DNA from: Delftia tsuruhatensis NBRC 16741
GTDB lineage: Bacteria; Pseudomonadota; Gammaproteobacteria; Burkholderiales; Burkholderiaceae_C
Direction: 5' to 3'
Assembly (NCBI RefSeq): GCF_001571325.1
Contig: NZ_BCTO01000061.1
Coordinates: 1-46,102 of the forward strand
DNA length: 46,102 nt
Part shown: positions 18,467 through 26,858 of the stretch, piece by piece
How the letters are laid out: each line of letters opens with the position of its first letter
Numbering within the stretch: position 1 is the first letter of the stretch
Program-made: the position numbers and the translations under genes
Notes under the pieces: generated by a model
The model's database searches: none
Told to the model about the DNA's origin: nothing
What the model saw: only the letters and a program-made list of their open reading frames with translations

Positions 18467-19465
18467 TCAGCCGCCCGTCTCGGGCTGCTTGCCCACGGAG
18501 ATCTCCAGCCCCGTGGCCGCGTCGATCTTCAGGCCCTTGGGCAGCGGGAACTTCACGGTTTCTTCGATGCCATCCATCTTGCGCACCGACAGCGCGCCCA
18601 GCTGGCGCAGGCGCTGGATGACCTCGTCCACCAGCACCTCGGGGGCGGAGGCGCCGGCCGTCAGGCCCACGCGCCCGGCATTGGCAAACCATTCCTCGCA
18701 CAGCTCGCCCGCGTTGTCCACCATGTAGGCGGGCGTTCCCAGGCGCGCGGCCAGCTCGCGCAGGCGGTTGCTGTTGGAACTGGTGGGACTGCCCACGACG
18801 ATGAGCACATCCACCTGCGGCGCCAGCACCTTGACGGCGTCCTGGCGGTTTTGCGTGGCGTAGCAGATGTCCTGCTGCTTGGGCTCGCGCACCTGCGGAA
18901 AGCGCGCGCGGATGGCCGCCGTGATGCCTGCGGCGTCGTCCACCGACAGCGTGGTCTGCGTGACCACGGCCAGCTTCTCAGTCTGGCGGGGGGTGACACG
19001 GGCCACATCGGCCTCGTCCTCGACCAGGTGGATGCCCTCGGACAGCTGGCCCATGGTGCCCTCGACCTCGGGATGCCCCTTGTGGCCGATCATCAGGAAC
19101 TCGTAGCCTTCCTTGGCCAGCTTGGCCACTTCCACATGCACCTTGGTCACCAGCGGGCAGGTGGCGTCGAAGATGGAGAAACCGCGCCGCCGCGCCTCTT
19201 CCTGCACTGCCCGGCTCACGCCGTGGGCGCTGAACACCAGGGTGGCGCCGGGCGGCACGTCGTCCAGCTCCTCGATGAAGATCGCTCCCTTGGCCTTGAG
19301 ATCGTTGACCACGAAGGTGTTGTGCACGATCTCGTGGCGCACGTAGATGGGCGCGCCGAACTTGGCCAGCGCACGCTCCACGATCTCGATGGCGCGGTCC
19401 ACGCCGGCACAGAAGCCCCGGGGCTCGGCCAGCAGGATTTCCTGGGGCGAGGTCGTATCCGGCAC
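18467..19465 (-). CDS. ispH: 4-hydroxy-3-methylbut-2-enyl diphosphate reductase
   Basis: The 332-residue IspH (LytB) performs the last step of the MEP pathway, reducing HMBPP to IPP and DMAPP with a 4Fe-4S cluster. The three cluster cysteines are present at C19 (EPRGFCAGV), C103 (DATCPLV) and C201 (DICYATQ). The substrate-binding segments VRHEIVHN, SAHGVS and GSPTSSNSNRL are also present. It starts one base after the fkpB stop, the same fkpB-ispH pairing seen in Escherichia coli. Length is as expected. Confidence 0.97.
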   Translation of the reverse strand: MPDTTSPQEILLAEPRGFCAGVDRAIEIVERALAKFGAPIYVRHEIVHNTFVVNDLKAKGAIFIEELDDVPPGATLVFSAHGVSRAVQEEARRRGFSIFDATCPLVTKVHVEVAKLAKEGYEFLMIGHKGHPEVEGTMGQLSEGIHLVEDEADVARVTPRQTEKLAVVTQTTLSVDDAAGITAAIRARFPQVREPKQQDICYATQNRQDAVKVLAPQVDVLIVVGSPTSSNSNRLRELAARLGTPAYMVDNAGELCEEWFANAGRVGLTAGASAPEVLVDEVIQRLRQLGALSVRKMDGIEETVKFPLPKGLKIDAATGLEISVGKQPETGG

Positions 19466-19466
19466 C

Positions 19467-19937
19467 TCAGAGCACCCCGATGATCTGCACTTCGAAGGTC
19501 ACCGGCTGGCCGGCCAGCGGGTGGTTGAAGTCGAACAGCACGGCGCCGTCCTCGCGCACCTGCACCACGGCGCCCGCGTAGCTGCCCAGGCCGTCGGGCG
19601 TGGGGAACTGCACCACGTCGCCGGGCGCGTACTGCTCGTGCGGGTCGCCCAGCTCGTTCATCAGCTTGCGCGCCACCCACTGCATCATGTCGCCGTTGCG
19701 CTCGCCGAAGGCTTCGCCGGCCGGCATCTCGAACGTGGTGCGCGTGCCTTCGGCCAGGCCCAGCAGGCGCTGCTCGACGGCGGGCGACAGCTCGCCCGCG
19801 CCCAGGGACAGCGTGGCGGGCTTGTCGTTGAAGGTGTTGATCACATCGCCTGCAGGCCCGGACAGGCGGTAGTGCAGCGTGAGGAACGAGCCGGCCTGGA
19901 CCGTGGGGTGGGCCGGGGAAGAAGCGCTAGAGGTCAT
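19467..19937 (-). CDS. fkpB: FKBP-type peptidyl-prolyl isomerase (SlpA-like)
   Basis: The 156-residue FKBP of the SlyD/SlpA type catalyses cis-trans isomerisation at proline and acts as a cytosolic chaperone. SLGAGELSPAVEQRLLGL and MPAGEAFGERN are FKBP-core motifs, and the insert-in-flap region lies around residues 75-120. The His-rich metal-binding tail of SlyD is absent, supporting SlpA. ATG 19937 follows from the family length. It is the first gene of a two-gene operon with ispH and is divergent from radC. Confidence 0.92.
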   Translation of the reverse strand: MTSSASSPAHPTVQAGSFLTLHYRLSGPAGDVINTFNDKPATLSLGAGELSPAVEQRLLGLAEGTRTTFEMPAGEAFGERNGDMMQWVARKLMNELGDPHEQYAPGDVVQFPTPDGLGSYAGAVVQVREDGAVLFDFNHPLAGQPVTFEVQIIGVL

Positions 19938-20034
19938 GGAAGTCCCGATAAACTGGCCCGTATTGTAGAAAAACATCCATGTCCCCACGCCCCGTGCAAC
20001 GGTGCCCCTGCGGCGCCCCTCACCTGGCTGAACC

Positions 20035-20715
20035 ATGGCTCTCAAAGACCTGCCCGCCCAGGCCCAGCCGCGCGAAAGGCTCGCGGCACACGGCCCCTCG
20101 GCGCTTTCCGACATCGAACTGCTGGCCATCGTGCTGCGCACCGGCATGGCCGGCAAGGGCGTGCTGCAGCTGGCCCAGGAACTGCTGCAGCTGCCCGGCC
20201 GGCCCGGCCTGTCCGGGCTGCTGCAGGCCCGGCATGCCGACCTGAAGGCCATCAAGGGGCTGGGGCCTTCCAAGAGCGCACAACTCCTGGCCGTGCTCGA
20301 ACTGGCGCGCCGCGCCACGGCCGAGCAACTGCGCGAGCGCCCTGCCCTGGCCTCGCCCGAGGCCGTGGCGCGCTACCTGCAGCTGCACCTGGCGGCACGC
20401 CAGCACGAGGTGTTCGCCGTGCTGTTCCTGGACAGCCAGCACCGGCTGATCGCGCTGGAGGAGATGTTCCGCGGCACGCTCACGCGCACCAGCGTCTACC
20501 CCCGGGAAGTGGTGCTGCGCGCCCTGCACCACCACGCGGGTGCCGTCATCCTGGCCCACAACCACCCCAGCGGCCATGTCCAGGCCAGCGCTGCGGACAG
20601 GGCCGTCACGCAGAGCCTGCAGGCTGCCCTGGGCCTGATGGACATCCAGGTGCTGGACCATGTGATCGTCGCGCCGGGCGCCGCGCTGTCCATGGCGGGC
20701 CAGGGGATGCTGTAG
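20035..20715 (+). CDS. radC: RadC family MPN+/JAB domain protein
   Basis: A 226-residue RadC. Residues about 1-95 carry a helix-hairpin-helix region (IKGLGPSKSAQLLA). The C-terminal MPN+ domain contains the metal-binding motif AVILAHNHPSGHVQAS with the downstream Asp. The protein was once linked to DNA repair, but the function is unproven; the fold predicts a metalloprotease-like site. Length is typical. No clear ribosome site precedes the ATG. It is followed 62 bases later by the Smr-domain gene. Confidence 0.95.
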   Translation: MALKDLPAQAQPRERLAAHGPSALSDIELLAIVLRTGMAGKGVLQLAQELLQLPGRPGLSGLLQARHADLKAIKGLGPSKSAQLLAVLELARRATAEQLRERPALASPEAVARYLQLHLAARQHEVFAVLFLDSQHRLIALEEMFRGTLTRTSVYPREVVLRALHHHAGAVILAHNHPSGHVQASAADRAVTQSLQAALGLMDIQVLDHVIVAPGAALSMAGQGML

Positions 20716-20777
20716 GACCCCGGCTGGGCCCGCCATGGCCGCCGGGGTGCTGAAATTGCGGTACAACCGGCGTCACC

Positions 20778-21437
20778 ATGACTTTGAAAGCCACCAGCCT
20801 GCAGGACCTCGCGCCAGTGCGCCGCGCACTGGCCGAAGCCGCCGCCCAAGAGGCCCTGCTCCAGCAGCAGCGCGCCGAGGCGGCGCGCCGCCTCCTGGCC
20901 GAGCAAAAGCTGTTCGAAAACACCGTGGGCCCGGTGCATGCGCTCAAGTCCGCGCACGCCCGCCACCTCCATGCCCCCGAGCCCCCCGAGCCGCTGCCCC
21001 TGCAGCTGGAGCTGGACGAGCAGCGCGTGCTGCAGGAGGCCATGAGCGACGAGTTCGACGTCAGCACCCTGCTGGACACCGACGACCAGCTCAGCTTCCG
21101 GCGCCCCGGCATCGGCCTGGACGTGACGCACAAGCTGCGCGCCGGGCAGTGGAGCATCCAGCGCCAGCTGGACCTGCACGGCCTGCGCGTGGACGAGGCG
21201 CGCGAGGCGCTGGGTCAGTTCATCCGCCTGTCGCACCGCACCGGCATACGCTGCGTGCGCGTGGTGCACGGCAAGGGCCTGGGCTCGCCGGGCAAGACCC
21301 CCGTGCTCAAGGGCCGCGTGCTGCGCTGGCTGGTGCAGAAAAAGGAAGTGCTGGCCTTTGTGCAGGCCCGCCCGGCCGAAGGTGGCGCGGGCGCCCTGGT
21401 CGTCCTGCTGCAGCCGGGCAGGCGCCAGCTGTACTGA
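20778..21437 (+). CDS. Smr (MutS2 C-terminal-like) domain protein
   Basis: A 219-residue protein. Residues 1-60 are Ala/Glu-rich and helical, probably a coiled coil. The C-terminal Smr domain (about 130-215) has the LDLHGLRVDEAR motif and VRVVHGKGLGSPG, the hallmarks of this nuclease-like domain. It resembles the SmrA/SmrB (YdaL/YfcN) group; SmrB in E. coli cleaves mRNA at collided ribosomes, and whether this protein does so is unknown. It may be co-transcribed with radC. Confidence 0.9.
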   Translation: MTLKATSLQDLAPVRRALAEAAAQEALLQQQRAEAARRLLAEQKLFENTVGPVHALKSAHARHLHAPEPPEPLPLQLELDEQRVLQEAMSDEFDVSTLLDTDDQLSFRRPGIGLDVTHKLRAGQWSIQRQLDLHGLRVDEAREALGQFIRLSHRTGIRCVRVVHGKGLGSPGKTPVLKGRVLRWLVQKKEVLAFVQARPAEGGAGALVVLLQPGRRQLY

Positions 21438-21467
21438 GGGCGTGGATGGCGTGAGCGGTGATGGGGC

Positions 21468-22751
21468 TCAGGCCGCGGCCACCGCCGCCGCCTTGCGCGC
21501 CCGCCCTATCACCAGCGCCATCACCGCCGCCACCAGGCAGGCCAGGCCGGCCGCATACAGCGCGGGCGTATAGGTCAGCAGCAAAGTGCGCGTCAGGCCT
21601 GCGCCCCAGGCAGCGGCGGCCGCGCCCAGCTGGTGGGCCGCGAAGATCCAGCCGAACACCAGCCCCACCTTCTGCGGCCCGAAATGCTGGGCCGTGAGCT
21701 TGACCGTGGGCGGCACCGTGGCGATCCAGTCCAGCCCGTAGAACATGGCGAACAGGCCCAGGCCGTAGAAGGTGAACTCCGAATGCGGCAGCCAGAACAG
21801 CGACAGGCCGCGCAGCCCGTAGTACCAGAACAGCAGCTTGCGGTTGTCGTAGCGGTCCGACAGCCAGCCCGACAGCACGGTGCCCACGAAGTCGAAGGCC
21901 CCCATCATGGCCAGCACCGACGCGGCGGGCACCGCGCCCATGCCGTTGTCGCCGCACAGCGAGATGAAGTGCGTCTGCACCAGGCCGTTGGTGGACAGGC
22001 CGCAGATGAAGAAGGTGCCCGCCAGCAGCCAGAAGGTGCGGTTGCGCGCGGCCTCGGCCAGCACCTTGAAGGGCGTGCCGAAGTTCATGGCCATGGCCGG
22101 CGGCGGCGGGGCCGAGGCATCGCCGCCAAAGGGCACCAGGCCCAGGTCCGAAGGCCGGTCCCTCACGAACAGCAGGGCCAGCACGGCAATCAAGGCGCTG
22201 GCCACGAACACCGGCACCGTGGCCGAGCGCCAGCCCCAGTGCTCGATCATCCAGGCGGCCAGCGGCAGGAAGGCCAGCTGCCCCGTGGCCGCACTGGCCG
22301 TGAGCACGCCGATGACCAGGCCCCGCCGCGCCGCAAACCAGCGGTTGGCCACCACGGCGCCCAGCACCAGCGCCGTCAGGCCCGTGCCCATGCCCAGCAG
22401 CAGGCTCCACAGCAAAAACAGATGCCACAGCTGCGTGGCCTGCGTCACCATCGCCATGGCGCCGCCCACCAGGGCCAGGCCCATGCACATCACGGCACGC
22501 AGGCCGAAGCGCTCCATCATCACCGCCGCAAACGGCCCCAGCAAGCCGAACAGCGCAAAGCGCAGCGCCAGGCTGCTCGATATCTGCTCCGTACTCCAGC
22601 CGAACTCGCGCGACAGCGGCTGCAGCATGGCGCCCGGCAGGCCCAGCGCCGCCGACATGGTCAGCATGGTGAGGAAAGTGATGGCCGCGACCAGCCAGCC
22701 GTAGTGGATGCCGCGCCGCTGCAGCCAGCGCGCCGTGGAGTTGGAGAGCAT
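21468..22751 (-). CDS. MFS transporter
   Basis: A 427-residue major facilitator with 12 predicted membrane helices. The family loop 2-3 motif is only loosely kept (MMERFGLRAVM), and loop 8-9 has GWLSDRYDNRKLL. It is of the type often annotated as an oxalate/formate antiporter-like or aromatic-acid MFS carrier. ATG 22751 was chosen over an upstream start because the downstream N-terminus fits the family. It lies 35 bases downstream of the MarR gene, so the two form an operon. Confidence 0.88.
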   Translation of the reverse strand: MLSNSTARWLQRRGIHYGWLVAAITFLTMLTMSAALGLPGAMLQPLSREFGWSTEQISSSLALRFALFGLLGPFAAVMMERFGLRAVMCMGLALVGGAMAMVTQATQLWHLFLLWSLLLGMGTGLTALVLGAVVANRWFAARRGLVIGVLTASAATGQLAFLPLAAWMIEHWGWRSATVPVFVASALIAVLALLFVRDRPSDLGLVPFGGDASAPPPPAMAMNFGTPFKVLAEAARNRTFWLLAGTFFICGLSTNGLVQTHFISLCGDNGMGAVPAASVLAMMGAFDFVGTVLSGWLSDRYDNRKLLFWYYGLRGLSLFWLPHSEFTFYGLGLFAMFYGLDWIATVPPTVKLTAQHFGPQKVGLVFGWIFAAHQLGAAAAAWGAGLTRTLLLTYTPALYAAGLACLVAAVMALVIGRARKAAAVAAA

Positions 22752-22786
22752 GGGAGTCTCTTCGGGGGTTGGGAATTCGGTAGGGC

Positions 22787-23260
22787 CTATGCCTGCGGGC
22801 CGTCTGCAGCGTGGCCATCGCCATCGAGCAGCACCAGGCATTCGTCGATCAGCGCATGCAGGGCCGCCACGCGCTCAAGGCCCAGGCGGGCGTTGAGCTC
22901 GTTCTGTGCGGTCTTCCAGCTTTGCTTGGCCTCTTCGCGCTTGGCCTGGCCCGCGTCGGTGATGTGCACCAGGCGGCTGCGCTGGTCCTCGCCCTGGCCC
23001 ATGCGCACCCAGCCGGCGTCGATCAGCGGCTTGAGGTTGCGCGTCAGCGTCGAGGCGTCCATGCGCATGCGCCGCGCCAGGTCCGAGGGCCGCACCGGAC
23101 TGGCGGCCAGCACATGGCTGAGCAGCGAGTACTGGGTGATGCGCAGCCCCGTCTCGTTCAGATGGGCGTCGTACACCTGGCCCACGCTGCGCATGAGCTG
23201 GCGCACGCGGTGGTTGGTGCAGCCCTGGGGCACGGCGAGGATGTCTGGATTCACTGGCAT
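22787..23260 (-). CDS. MarR family transcriptional regulator
   Basis: A 157-residue winged-helix regulator. The recognition region SDLARRMRMDASTLTRNLKPL (cut here as SDLARRMRMDASTLTR) and the wing QGEDQRSRLVHIT are typical of MarR. It would dimerise and bind the palindrome immediately upstream of its own start, repressing itself, the MFS gene behind it and the divergent thioesterase gene until a small, probably aromatic, ligand releases it (family knowledge plus layout). Confidence 0.92.
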   Translation of the reverse strand: MPVNPDILAVPQGCTNHRVRQLMRSVGQVYDAHLNETGLRITQYSLLSHVLAASPVRPSDLARRMRMDASTLTRNLKPLIDAGWVRMGQGEDQRSRLVHITDAGQAKREEAKQSWKTAQNELNARLGLERVAALHALIDECLVLLDGDGHAADGPQA

Positions 23261-23269
23261 GGCGCAGAT

Positions 23270-23300
23270 TATTGCATATACAACTGTTGTAGATACAATA
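23270..23300. promoter_or_regulatory. MarR operator palindrome in the divergent promoter
   Basis: TACAAC-T-GTTGTA at 23279-23291 is a perfect 13-base dyad. Partial symmetry extends outward to ATTG on the left (from about 23271) and CAAT on the right (about 23295-23298). It lies 19 bases upstream of the MarR start and about 75 upstream of the thioesterase start, within an AT-rich stretch that also offers -10-like hexamers in both directions. Confidence 0.75.
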
Positions 23301-23365
23301 ATATCCACGCCGCCATCCCAGACAGCCTGGCGCCCGCACTTTTCCCAATGAAAGAGAGACATTCC

Positions 23366-23974
23366 ATGGACACCCGCACCCACTCCCCGGAGCAGGCCGC
23401 CCACAGCCTCACCTCCAGCGCCACCACCGGTGCCATCTCCCCTGCCCTGCAAGCCTGGCTGGACGAGGAACAGGCGGTCACCCTCCGGCTGGACGCCGGC
23501 CCCGGCGCAGGCGTGTCGCGCCCCGACCAGGTCGCAGGCCGCAGCGGGCTGGAGCTGATGCAGGCCATGCTGCGCGGCGAACTGCCCTACCCGCCCATTG
23601 CACGCACGCTGGACTTCATGCTGATTTCCGTGGGCGAAGGCAGCGCCGTCTTCCAGGGCCGCCCCGGCGCCAACCATCTCAACCCCATGGGCACGGTGCA
23701 CGGCGGCTGGTTCGCCACCCTGCTGGACTCGGCGCTGGGCTGCGCCGTCCACACCTGCATGCCGCCGGGCCGGGGCTACACCACGGCCGAGCTGGGGGTG
23801 AACCTGGTCAAGGCCCTGACCCCGCGCGTGCCGCGCGTGCGCGCCGAAGGCCGCGTGCTGCACTGCGGCCGCCAGCTGGCCACGGCCGAGGCGCGCCTGG
23901 TCGGCCCCGATGGCACGCTCTACGCCCATGCCACGACCACCTGCCTGGTGTTCGAGATGCCGCCTGCGCGCTGA
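23366..23974 (+). CDS. PaaI-family hotdog thioesterase
   Basis: A 202-residue acyl-CoA thioesterase-like protein. After a 60-residue variable N-terminus, the hotdog domain carries NHLNPMGTVHGGWFATLLDSA, where the G-x-VHGG segment is the PaaI-type active-site region. ATG 23366 is preceded by GAGAG at 23353-23357. It probably hydrolyses a hydroxylated or aromatic acyl-CoA. Joint control with the MFS carrier by MarR suggests a detoxification or export unit in which the freed acid is pumped out (inference). Confidence 0.85.
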   Translation: MDTRTHSPEQAAHSLTSSATTGAISPALQAWLDEEQAVTLRLDAGPGAGVSRPDQVAGRSGLELMQAMLRGELPYPPIARTLDFMLISVGEGSAVFQGRPGANHLNPMGTVHGGWFATLLDSALGCAVHTCMPPGRGYTTAELGVNLVKALTPRVPRVRAEGRVLHCGRQLATAEARLVGPDGTLYAHATTTCLVFEMPPAR

Positions 23975-23992
23975 AGCCCGTTCGGCACAAGC

Positions 23993-24027
23993 AAAAAAGC
24001 CCCGTGCCAGATGCACGGGGCTTTTTT
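23993..24027. terminator. Bidirectional terminator between thioesterase and nucleotidase genes
   Basis: A perfect 15-bp inverted repeat (23993-24007 with 24013-24027) has a CAGAT loop, an A-run on the left and a T-run on the right, so it serves both converging genes. Confidence 0.92.
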
Positions 24028-24046
24028 GTTGCTTGCCTGCCAGAAC

Positions 24047-26125
24047 TTACTTCGACAGATCCAGGCGGTACTTGGACGTGCCCTTGCCCGAGCCGTCATC
24101 GGCCGCCACCAGCGAGATGTTGGCCAGGCCCGCCGCCTGCGCCACCGGCAGCGCGTTGGCGCCGGAGCTGAACACCACGTTGGCCGAGGTGGCCACCTTG
24201 GTGAAGCGCCAGCTCTTGGCCGCGCCATTGGCGGCGCGCGTGATGCTGCCCTTCTTGCGCACGTAGCCGATCACCACGTCGCGGTTGGCGTCCGGCGAGG
24301 CCCAGATGGCGCTGGAGCCGTCGAGCTTGGCGATGAAGCTCTTGCCGCTGGTGGCGCGGTAGTTGTTCGTGGCGATCACGAACTCCTGCGCCGGGTCGAT
24401 GGCCTTGCCCAGGTACTGCAGGTTCCTGATGCGGCTGCCCACGGGCTGGGTCACGTCGATCTCGTACTGCACATCGGCCGTGGTGAACATGTCGAAGTTG
24501 TAGCCCGGGAAGGTGCTGATCAGCTGCTGCTCACCCGTCTTGGCCGGATCGATCTGGTTGAAGCGCTTGGCAGCGGCCTCCAGCCAGTCCTTGATGTCGG
24601 CGCCATTCACCTTCACCGCATACACGGTGTTGGGGTACAGGTACAGGTCGGCCGCGTTGTAGATGGCCAGCGGGCCCACGGCCACGTCGGTGTAGTCGGC
24701 GCCGCCCTGGAAGCCCGACTTGAACGGCGCGCTCACCGACAGCACGGGCAGCTGCGCGTACTGCGGCAGGCTGGCCTTCACATAGTCGGCCACATAGTCG
24801 CGCTGCGCCTGGTTGACGATCTGGATGGCGCCCGGGTCGCCCACATCGGCGAACAGCGTGCTCATGCGGAAATCCGTGCTGCCGATGGGCGTCTTCACGT
24901 ACTGGATGGCGGCCTGGTGCTGGCTCTCGATCAGCGGCGCCACCGTCGGGTCCACGGCCACGTAGGTGGCCTTGCCTGCGGCATCCTTGCCGGTCTGGAT
25001 ATTGCGCAGCTCGCTCTTGCCCGCGCTCTTGTCCACGCTCCACTGCTTGCCGTCCCACTTGAGCGCCAGTTGGATCACGCCCAGCGCCTTGCCCCAGGAA
25101 CTGGCCATCACCGACTGCACGCCGTTGATGGTGCCCGCCTTGTTGTCCACGCCCGCCTGCGTGAACGCCGGCGTGGCCGCCGTATCGGGGAACACGCCGT
25201 GCTGGTGGCCCATGACCATGGCGTCGATGCCGGCCACCTTGCTCAGGTGCAGGCCGGGGTTCTCCATCGTCGGCGAGTAGGCCGCGCCGTCCAGGCCGCC
25301 GTGCAGCATGGCCACCACCACGTCGGCGCCCTTGGCGCGCATCTCGGGCAGGTACTTCTGGGCGGACTCCACGGCACCTTCGGTGTAGAGCTTGCCCTCC
25401 AGATAGCGCTTGTCCCAGTTCATGATGCCCGGCGTGGTGAAGCCGATCACGCCGATCTTGATGGGCAGTTCCACCGCCTTGCCATCCTTGTCCTTGGCCG
25501 CGATCTTGCGCTCCAGAATCACGTAGGGCTGCACCAGCGGCTGCTTGGTCTTGCTGCTGTAGACATTCGACAGCGCCATGGGAAAGCCATTGCCCGCGCA
25601 CTTGACCGACTTGTCCACGCCGTCCACGTCCAGGCCGCCGCCCAGCACCTGGTTCAGGAAGGGCAGGCCGTAGTTGAACTCATGGTTGCCCAGCGTGCCC
25701 GCATCGAAGCCCAGCGCGCCCATGGCCTTGTACATGGACAGCTGCTGCGTGCAGGGGATCTTGGCCACCTCGGCCTCGTAATCGGCCAGGGCCGTGCCCT
25801 GGATGGTGTCGCCGTTGTCCACCAGCAGCGTATTGGCAAACTCCTTGCGCGCCGCGCGCACCAGCGTGGCCGTGCGCTCGAAGCCGTAGGAGGCATCCTC
25901 GGCCAGCTTGAAATAGTCATAGCTGCGCACATTGAAGTGCAGATCCGTGGTCTCCAGCACGGCCAGCGTGGCCGTCGCGGGCTGGCTGGCCACCGGGGGC
26001 GTCGTGCTGTCGTTGCTGTCGCTGCCACCGCAGGCGGCCACCAGCGCGGCGCTGGCCAGGACGCTCAGCGCCAGGCGGCGGGACAGGAGCAGGGATTGCA
26101 ATGTGGGGAGGTTGCTCAGCGGCAT
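24047..26125 (-). CDS. cpdB: CpdB-like 2',3'-cyclic nucleotide phosphodiesterase/3'-nucleotidase (lipoprotein)
   Basis: A 692-residue exported metallophosphoesterase. The signal peptide ends in a lipobox LVAAC with Cys32, so it is probably a lipoprotein. Dimetal motifs TTDLHFN, NGDTIQG, GNHEFNYG, MLHGGLD and GHQHGVF lie in the first half, and the 5'-nucleotidase C-terminal substrate domain follows (NTVYAVKVNGADIKDWLE, NNYRATSG). It would scavenge phosphate and nucleosides from extracytoplasmic nucleotides. The upstream region contains a repeat copy, so its promoter is probably within 26126-26225. Confidence 0.92.
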   Translation of the reverse strand: MPLSNLPTLQSLLLSRRLALSVLASAALVAACGGSDSNDSTTPPVASQPATATLAVLETTDLHFNVRSYDYFKLAEDASYGFERTATLVRAARKEFANTLLVDNGDTIQGTALADYEAEVAKIPCTQQLSMYKAMGALGFDAGTLGNHEFNYGLPFLNQVLGGGLDVDGVDKSVKCAGNGFPMALSNVYSSKTKQPLVQPYVILERKIAAKDKDGKAVELPIKIGVIGFTTPGIMNWDKRYLEGKLYTEGAVESAQKYLPEMRAKGADVVVAMLHGGLDGAAYSPTMENPGLHLSKVAGIDAMVMGHQHGVFPDTAATPAFTQAGVDNKAGTINGVQSVMASSWGKALGVIQLALKWDGKQWSVDKSAGKSELRNIQTGKDAAGKATYVAVDPTVAPLIESQHQAAIQYVKTPIGSTDFRMSTLFADVGDPGAIQIVNQAQRDYVADYVKASLPQYAQLPVLSVSAPFKSGFQGGADYTDVAVGPLAIYNAADLYLYPNTVYAVKVNGADIKDWLEAAAKRFNQIDPAKTGEQQLISTFPGYNFDMFTTADVQYEIDVTQPVGSRIRNLQYLGKAIDPAQEFVIATNNYRATSGKSFIAKLDGSSAIWASPDANRDVVIGYVRKKGSITRAANGAAKSWRFTKVATSANVVFSSGANALPVAQAAGLANISLVAADDGSGKGTSKYRLDLSK

Positions 26126-26225
26126 GTGGTTTTTGTGGGGGTGGTGAAGGGGGGGAGTTTGTTGGTGGGGGTTTACAGGGGTGTGACAGGTGAGGGGGGT
26201 CTTGGTCTGGTCTTGGTCTGGTGCT

Positions 26226-26583
26226 GTTTTTTGTCCCTGCCGGGGGGTTTCTTTTCGAGGCCGGGTCTCGGCCCGGCAGCCGACCTACTTTCCTTTGTTT
26301 CGCCACCGGTACGCCGGCCGAAGGAAAGTAGGCAAAGCAAAGGCGACCCGAATGTCCGCGACCCCTTCGCTTCGCTGCGGGGCAACCTGCGTCGGGCCAC
26401 CTGCGGGGTTCGCTGCGGAACTCGCTGCGTTCACTGCGTGAACTCCGCTCAGACAACCGCAGCGAGTCAGATCACGAAGCAGTCCTGTCCTTCGGCAGGC
26501 TTGCAACCCCACAACCGCCACGACGCAGGCGCTGACATACGGGGAGCTTGCTCGGGCCTTCGCTGCGCTCGGCCTGGTTTCTT
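26226..26583 (+). repeat. Structured intergenic repeat, copy A
   Basis: This copy matches, in inverse orientation, the sequence at 28217-28572 over nearly its whole length, at roughly 85 percent identity by eye. Order of elements: a GCCGGG/CCCGGC hairpin near 26260-26278, a 12-bp hairpin (26284-26295 with 26321-26332, loop 25), a CTGCGGGG-rich middle, and a CAGTCCTG-type hairpin near 26480. No ORF with good codon use is present. Confidence 0.85.
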
Positions 26584-26654
26584 GATACGCAGCCGTTAAA
26601 CTTGCGGCGAGCCGAAAGGCTTGGTGTGTCGTAACACCAAACACGTAGAGGTGC

Positions 26655-26680
26655 AGCCCCCACCTTAAAGGGGGCTTTGT
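26655..26680 (+). terminator. Terminator-like hairpin upstream of the small ORF
   Basis: AGCCCCC (26655-26661) pairs with GGGGGCT (26670-26676) across an 8-base loop, followed by TTTGT. No gene ends immediately before it, so it may terminate a short RNA or attenuate a leader. Confidence 0.55.
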
Positions 26681-26735
26681 CATGTCCAGATACCTGGGGC
26701 GGGTGCGTCAGCACGCATTCGCTTCGATCGGTTTT

Positions 26736-26800
26736 GGACGGGATGGGCCTACCCGCAAGGATGGCCGCACGTCTGCGTGCGTGTTACGAACATCCCGTCC
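26736..26800 (+). ncRNA. Three-way-junction RNA candidate (C4 antisense RNA-like)
   Basis: A perfect 10-bp outer stem, GGACGGGATG (26736-26745) with CATCCCGTCC (26791-26800), encloses two inner stems. These are GGCC/GGCC (26746-26749, 26763-26766) and GCACG/CGTGC (26767-26771, 26776-26780) with a TCTG loop. The motif and its place upstream of a small ORF remind me of the C4 antisense RNA / Icd-Ash leader region of P1-like phages. That resemblance is recalled, not tested. The 3' arm of the second inner hairpin is complementary to the ribosome site of the next gene. Confidence 0.4.
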
Positions 26801-26858
26801 ACCCGTCGCCTGTCGTAGGGTAGCGAGTGGTTCTCTTGATTCACGCAGGAACCAAGAT

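Larger units (their letters stand above)
26126..26858. other. Long intergenic region: cpdB leader, repeat copy A and structured RNA candidate
   Basis: More than 700 bases without a supported gene. It contains a G/T-rich leader next to cpdB (26126-26225), a ~355-bp repeat (26226-26583), a terminator-like hairpin (26655-26680) and a three-way-junction candidate (26736-26800) before the small ORF at 26859. Possible ORFs crossing this region read through repeat sequence and are not credible. Confidence 0.7.

Noticed and set aside
24011..26599. An 862-residue open frame antisense to cpdB
   Set aside because: cpdB has a full set of catalytic motifs and a lipobox; the opposite frame is a compositional shadow that runs into the repeat.
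26285..26714. Several ORFs within repeat copy A and its flank (and similar ones in copy B) resembling widely annotated hypothetical proteins
   Set aside because: They read through hairpins of an intergenic repeat in several frames and lack ribosome sites; such annotations are common artefacts.
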